Below are positions 58,654 to 64,000 of a DNA stretch of 64,000 nucleotides, piece by piece. A program made the position numbers and the translations under genes. The notes beneath the pieces were generated by a model. The model searched no databases, was not told the DNA's origin, and was given only the letters and a program-made list of their open reading frames with translations. How positions within the stretch are numbered: position 1 is the stretch's first letter; every line of letters begins with the position of its first letter. This stretch comes from Chiridota heheva (taxonomy: Eukaryota; Echinodermata; Holothuroidea; Apodida; Chiridotidae). The stretch is from assembly GCA_020152595.1 (NCBI GenBank), contig JAIGNY010004296.1, positions 202,501 through 266,500 of the forward strand, written 5' to 3'.

Positions 58654-58755
58654 GACATTGACAACCAAGTCAATGTCCATACCCACCCCAGAATTGAACC
58701 GGGGCCTCGTGGTCTGTAGACAGGTATGATAACCGCTACACCACAGTAGGTAGAT
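58654..58755 (-). mobile_element. SINE family A with internal deletion
   Basis: Keeps GACATTGACAACCAAGTCAA and the head (B-box GGTTCAATTC and a CTACACCACAGTAGGTAGAT end) but lacks the middle and the tail. Confidence 0.8.
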
Positions 58756-60900
58756 CAGGATACACTATCAGATATAAGGCTTTTATATTCTAACTTAACC
58801 ACTAATATATAAAATAATATCCATTATATTTGAAAAAGCATAGAAAACCTTTGTTTGTCTGACAAGACTGATTGTTTTCAAGAAATTAGATTGGTTTCAA
58901 GTATACTGGACTCTAAAGTAACCTTGTATGCTCACTTTGTACGAATATTGACAGCGAGAAACATGAAGAGAATTAGACAAATTCATTTATTAATAATTGC
59001 AACTGCGAAGTTTGAAGTTTTATGAACATGGACAGACCACATTGGTTACATTGCTTCAAAATTTATCAAAAACATATATTCATATTTATTTTCATCAAAA
59101 TCACTTAAAAATCCACCATTTTTGAGTTTTTTTGCTAATCATTGAACAGTAATTTGATAATTTTCTATGCATAGAATTTCATTTTAATATATTTGATACA
59201 GGACAATAGAAGAAACAGATTGGTGAGGGGAAAAAAAAACAAGTTAATATCTTATTATTACAATAAGTTACTGAATTTTAAAGGAATATTCCCATGTTTT
59301 TTCATAACCTTTTCATAAGAAAGAGACATTTTTAGAAACAATTTAGTTCAAAATTCATGGTGATATGTTATTTCTTACCACATGTGCTGGTACAGTAAAG
59401 GTTAATGGTCTTTGAATTTTGAAAATAGCATGAGTAGTTTTCAAGTTAAGGGTAATGAAAGTTTGATCATTTTTTTATTTATTGAAAAAATGTGATGCAT
59501 GAACAGGAAAATGCCCCAAAATGCTTTTACATATATTCATATTTCTTCCCTTAATTTCAGACCTTGAAAATGTTCAAAATGCCTTTTCCAGTTTGAAATT
59601 GGTAGGGTGTAATATAGATCAAATCCTCTTTATTAGAATTATCTTCGCTTTTTCCAAGAGAAATAGCAGAGGGTTAAAAAACAATAGATTTACATAAGAG
59701 AATAAAGATATGTCCTGTTCCTACATCACAAAAGTAACACAAAGATTTGCATATTTGCACAAAAATCTTCAAAAAGCGGTAAAATGACCAATTTTTAATT
59801 GATTTTGATGAATTTTTTTTGCTTTCTTCGTTTTTTAGCAGATTTCAAATCAATTTAGTTAATTATGTTGCCTCTACCTGTCAATATATCTTTCAGATTT
59901 TTCAGTGACTAAGATTCATGAAAGAAATTTAATCTACATGAAGATTTTGATGGGTCTGCCGTCAGTACATTACACATGTTCCACACGAATTAAAAAACTA
60001 ATCAAACTCTCAAAATTCAGAAACTGATTTGCTCATATTTTTTAGCTCATATTTTAATGATTTGCTCATATTTTATAGCTTATATTTTAATACTTTTTTA
60101 ACTAATATAGAATTGTTATATGCAGTTTTCACACTAAAGCTTAAAATTTGCATGCCGAAAAGTTTTTGTCTACAGCTTTCCGTACCCGACACCAGACTTT
60201 TCATATAAAAATGTCCGGTGTAATAATATCCCAACCTGACTTCCGTTATCCCGTGCTTCTTTACACTCATTTACAAAGAGCCTCTACACAGAGCACTGTA
60301 GAAGACGCCTTCGTGCTATCCAATTATCATTGTACCGTGCATTGCATGTAAACAGTTGTCATAGTGTGCGCATGTGGTCAACGTTTATGTGAGTGAGGAT
60401 GATGAGCAGGGGATTGGGTTGCATACTGCTCTGGCAAGCTGGTTGCTTGTGTGGTGTAGTGTGAAATTGGCAGTCTGGATACTTCAGGCAAATTTGATTA
60501 ATTCTCTTTATAGAGAGGAATTTCTCCATGTGGGGGATTTCTTCCCCCCTCCCTTTCTTTGTGTTATCTTTTTGGGAGAAGAATTTAAAAAAAAAAGAAG
60601 GCGAACTTGAAACGCTAAAATCATCCAACATACAAAGTTTTCTTTATCGTCATTAATTATTGCTCAGCAACTCCTTCACACTCTAATGTTACTTGCTGAA
60701 ATCTGAAAAGTAACCATCATGGGTAGAAAACAGGTTCAAAGTTAAATACATGTAGCATGCAAAAGAGAAAGAAAAGTTAAATATGTCAAACTAAAGGTAA
60801 GTACTGCTTGTGTGTCTTTTTAATAAGAATAAATTTACATTTTAAAAATAACACCAATCTGGAAAGATAAATTAGACTTGTCCTTTAGTCTTAGTTGCAG
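58756..60900. other. No gene seen; fragment of the foldback family at 59179-59296
   Basis: 59205-59296 (AAGAAACAGATTGGT, then AAAGGAATATTCCCATG) matches the inverse of 56640-56706. ORFs at 60073-60631 have no recognisable domain; TACAGCTTTCC near 60170 is not followed by a supported exon. Confidence 0.5.
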
Positions 60901-62186
60901 CAGAGGCATTCCCCCTCAATAGCAGAGGTACCCCCCCCCCCACCACCCCTCATTGCCTTCCTTTTGTGGTGTCTTTTTATTGTTCATCAGTAAAAAAGCT
61001 TGAATCTGATAGTTGTTATTTAGTAAAGTTCAACTTAGCTGCAATACATTGTGTTATAAGTCACATCATTCCCATCACCATTATATGGTGTACACCACAT
61101 GCACTACACACTACACAATCTAGATTAGATATCTAGCAGATAACATGATCACAAGCATTACTATTACGTGTTGTATTTCATCCCGTTCATGGCATATTTT
61201 GTAACACCAATGACAACAGCATGAATGGTCCAACATCTGGAGTTACAGGCCTTTACTAAGCCCGTTTTTTTGTTCTTTTTGCCCACTGACATCAATGTTT
61301 TCCAGTGCAGGGTGTAGAAACTATGTTTTTAATTTCTTTTTGTTCTTTTACGACATTTTAGCACATTTTATATTTAAATTTATGCCTCAAAAATCATGGC
61401 TTAAGCTCTAGCATACAATTGTTAAGTATGAAGTGGTATATCATACTATATTTCAGTTTTGTGTCATTCAGTTTTCTTTGAGGGAATTTCCCCTTACAAT
61501 TATTTGGATGGGAGGGGGGGGGGGTGGGGGGAGATTTAAATATTTTTGCAGGAATACTGCATCTTAATGTAAACACTGGTTACATCCATAGACGTTTAAA
61601 AGAATATCATACTATACATATATAATACAGTACATTAATTGAAACTTAGAAATGAATGCACAAATTACCACACAAGTTGAAAGTAATGATGCGTCACCAT
61701 TCAGTTAACACTGGCACATGTGATTATGAGAAATAATCAATAAGACAACTGAAAGTATTGATTATGTGATGGAAATTTGTTAAATTCAACATGTGTTTCC
61801 TCATGTCTGAAAATTTCAAAGTTATTGTTGTTGAATCTGAGTACTTAATTGACCAAATAATTTTATTATTCAATTACAATTATGACATTTAGCCAGAAAA
61901 CCAAAGGTTTCAAGGTTCTGAAGCACAATATGAATTTTAAGTTTTAATTACTCATATAATTTTTGGTAAAACCTGTTATTTAAAACATGCAGACTAATAT
62001 TTATGCTTATGATGCAGTGTAAAGCATATTGCAGTGTTCAAGCTAAAGTTCAAAAAATTTGGAAGGGAGGGGGTGGGGAGATTTCCCTCCATGTGTAATT
62101 TTTTAGGGGGTGATTTAGAAAAAAAGGGAGGGGGGACTTGTAAGACAATCACTAAAATCGATAATTCAACTTATGCAGTTTCAATG
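60901..62186. other. No gene seen; C- and G-runs
   Basis: C-run at about 60930, G-run at 61512-61535, and a G-rich patch at 62064-62140. No matched terminal repeats. Confidence 0.5.
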
Positions 62187-62425
62187 TTCATCACTACAGC
62201 AGAAGATCAGATGATGTACAAGACATTATATTTCGGGCTAAATCAGAATCCATGCATTTTCAGTCCTGATAAAGTTCCCAAAATAAAGATGATCTAGCCT
62301 GTGCATGGTATTTGAGGCTTATGTCCATCACTAAAGCAGAAGATTAGATAACGTACAAGACATTATATTTAGGGTTAAAACGGGATCCAAGCATTTTCAG
62401 TCTCGGTAAAGTTCCCCGAAAAAAG
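62187..62425 (+). repeat. Diverged tandem duplication, ~130 bp x2
   Basis: CATCACTA.AGCAGAAGAT, GTACAAGACATTATATTT, GCATTTTCAGTC and AAAGTTCCC occur in order twice (about 62190 and 62323). Confidence 0.85.
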
Positions 62426-63122
62426 ATTTTTCCTGGCCCATTTCGTGATGATCTTTGAAAAGGTAAGGTTCGTCAATCGTTTTTCTGATCTGTCAAAGTA
62501 ACTTTTCCTCATAGCAGACAATTTTTTATTAGGCTGAATGTGCTTTTATGAAGTGAACTATTAGTGTCGTTAAATTTAAGCCAACTTCAAGTACTTTTAG
62601 TTGATCAAAATGCTCAGGAAAAATGCCAGTCCAAATTCTCACTTCTTAGACCTAATTTCCTTCCTAATGTGATTTTTCTGTAACACTAGGTTGTTATTAT
62701 GGTAATGCATTGGCATTGAGACATAGGCTAGGACAGAATTATGCAAACTAAAATGAATTTGGTTGTACGATTATTGACAGAGCTTACGGATATAAACAAA
62801 TAATATTCTTGTTACTGTTATCCACAATTTTGGATTTGCTGGTACTACTGTATGTTTAGGCCTACCAAAGAACGATCTGTTTATGTACCAAATATTTAGG
62901 TCCTAGGCCTAACGATAGTGGCACTGGCTGTAGGCATAGGCCTACTAGGTGTTAGTACTAAGGCCTACTAGGGCCTATTACTGTAGTATGACCCAAATTT
63001 GTTACCCACCTTAACAAAGTCGGACAAAATTGTTTTGTAAAAAAGTCCATTTTCATGATTAATGAGTACAGAGTAGGCATATGAAGGTGCATGAGAGAGA
63101 CATAAGCCTCGAATACCATGCA
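62426..63122. other. No gene; TAGGCCTA-rich patch
   Basis: TAGGCCTA-type words cluster at 62855-62975. No exon was seen. Confidence 0.5.
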
Positions 63123-63390
63123 CTGGCTAGGCCTATAAGCCTATTCCATTGATTGCCTTACTCAGTCAGACCAATAACTGAATAGTTCTGCTTAGAAGCT
63201 GGGCTAGACCAGTATTATTAAGAATCACCCCACAAAATAATTTCCGACATAGGGCCCTGGCTAGGCCTATAAGCCTATTCCATTGATTGCCTTACTCAGT
63301 CAGACCAATAACTGAATAGTTCTGCTTAGAAGCTGGGCTAGACCAGTATTATTAAGAATCACCCCACAAAATAATTTCCGACATAGGGCC
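63123..63390 (+). repeat. Perfect 134-bp tandem duplication
   Basis: CTGGCTAGGCCTATAAGCCT through TTCCGACATAGGGCC is present twice with no difference that I can see (63123-63256 and 63257-63390), so it is very recent or an assembly product. Confidence 0.95.
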
Positions 63391-63879
63391 TACCAGCAGT
63401 TGACCATATCAATTATAACATAACAGAACTTCAGAAGACAAAAACTGATCCAAGTGAATGCTGGAAATGGCAGTACCATAAATATAATAGATAAAGCATA
63501 CACTCACAGCCCGCATCATCCCCATGTTAGATTGCCCTTAGTATTGATATTCTTATTTAAATCTACCTTATGATTGATATTCTTAGTGTTTTAAAATGTA
63601 AGCATACAACATTGATAATAATTTGCTAAGTTCTAATATTACTCATTCTTTTTGAGCAACTGCAGATTCTAACACAATTTAGGAAGCATCCCCCTTTAGT
63701 TTGCGATTCCCGAAGTGTTGGAAATTTGGTAATATTCACTGTCTTCTCTAGAACAGTATGTCCTAACTAAAATAACAGTTTAATATACTGTAGTCATACT
63801 AAGTTTGTTGGAGTAGTCATGGTCATACTCAGATAATTTCAGACTAACTAAGAAATATTTGAAAATTATGATGTTATCT
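63391..63879. other. No gene seen
   Basis: AT-rich sequence with no matched repeats. Confidence 0.45.
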
Positions 63880-64000
63880 TTGACATCAAGAATCTAAATA
63901 TGCAACACAAATCTCTGTTTCAATATTGACAAGAAGTTATACTTGTGCAAATATTGGCCATTTGTTGACAAAATTTAGCCCAAAATTGCTTAATTTGCTT
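63880..64000 (-). repeat. Dispersed repeat, inverted partner of 20240-20365
   Basis: On the minus strand it reads AAATTAAGCAATTTTGGGCT, GTCAACAAATGGCC and AACTTCTTGTCAATATTGAA, colinear with 20240-20365. The window edge cuts the copy. Confidence 0.75.

Noticed and set aside
63485-63530. Minus-strand ATG with a GTGAGT donor (MGMMRA) as a first exon
   Set aside because: Only six codons; no downstream exon could be joined.

Overview
The window reads as AT-rich, repeat-dense, intron- or intergene-type DNA from a metazoan. tRNA-derived SINEs, 5'-truncated non-LTR retrotransposons, non-autonomous hAT-type and TTAA-flanked DNA elements, and many minisatellites fill it. Enrichment in TAGGCCTA-type motifs and SINEs with a conserved central domain and a LINE-like tail fit a marine invertebrate, perhaps an echinoderm, hemichordate or lancelet; that placement is inference. 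No bacterial-style genes, rRNA, functional tRNA or CRISPR array were seen.

Host coding sequence is minimal. Two minus-strand exons are convincing: a 150-nt internal exon (49675-49824) with a membrane-spanning segment and a terminal coding exon (24107-24220) with an acidic tail. They join in phase 0 across an intron of about 25.5 kb and would form the C-terminus of an unrecognised single-pass membrane protein. Most of 24-50 kb is therefore probably intron.

Layout: 1-7 kb holds G-rich 'GGCGTAGCC' element ends, a degenerate 21-bp TTCAATTTTC repeat and a 440-bp TA array. 7.7-18.9 kb holds SINEs, a LINE 3' end with target-site duplication (TSD), hAT-like elements and 28-bp and 44-bp arrays. 20-25.6 kb holds a hAT element with a SINE inside it, two adjacent TTAA-flanked elements, the terminal exon and a second LINE 3' end. 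27.5-34.7 kb holds a 17-bp array, two LINE 3' ends, a GCTTGCACAAGC array and a foldback element. 34.9-37.9 kb holds a SINE next to a 42-unit, 60-bp satellite. 38.4-45 kb holds a ~147-bp array, a LINE tail, a 44-bp array and four 470-bp tandem units. 45.7-53 kb holds a complete non-autonomous hAT, paired MITEs, a SINE, the transmembrane exon, a LINE remnant and a second ~147-bp array. 54.6-58.3 kb holds a 20-bp minisatellite and a multiply duplicated block. The rest is mostly unremarkable, with a perfect 134-bp duplication at 63.1 kb.

The most striking structure is at 35248-37927. The 60-bp satellite is the 5' tRNA-like (A-box) part of a SINE, amplified about 42-fold inside one insertion: the 13-bp TSD lies outside both the SINE tail and the far end of the satellite.
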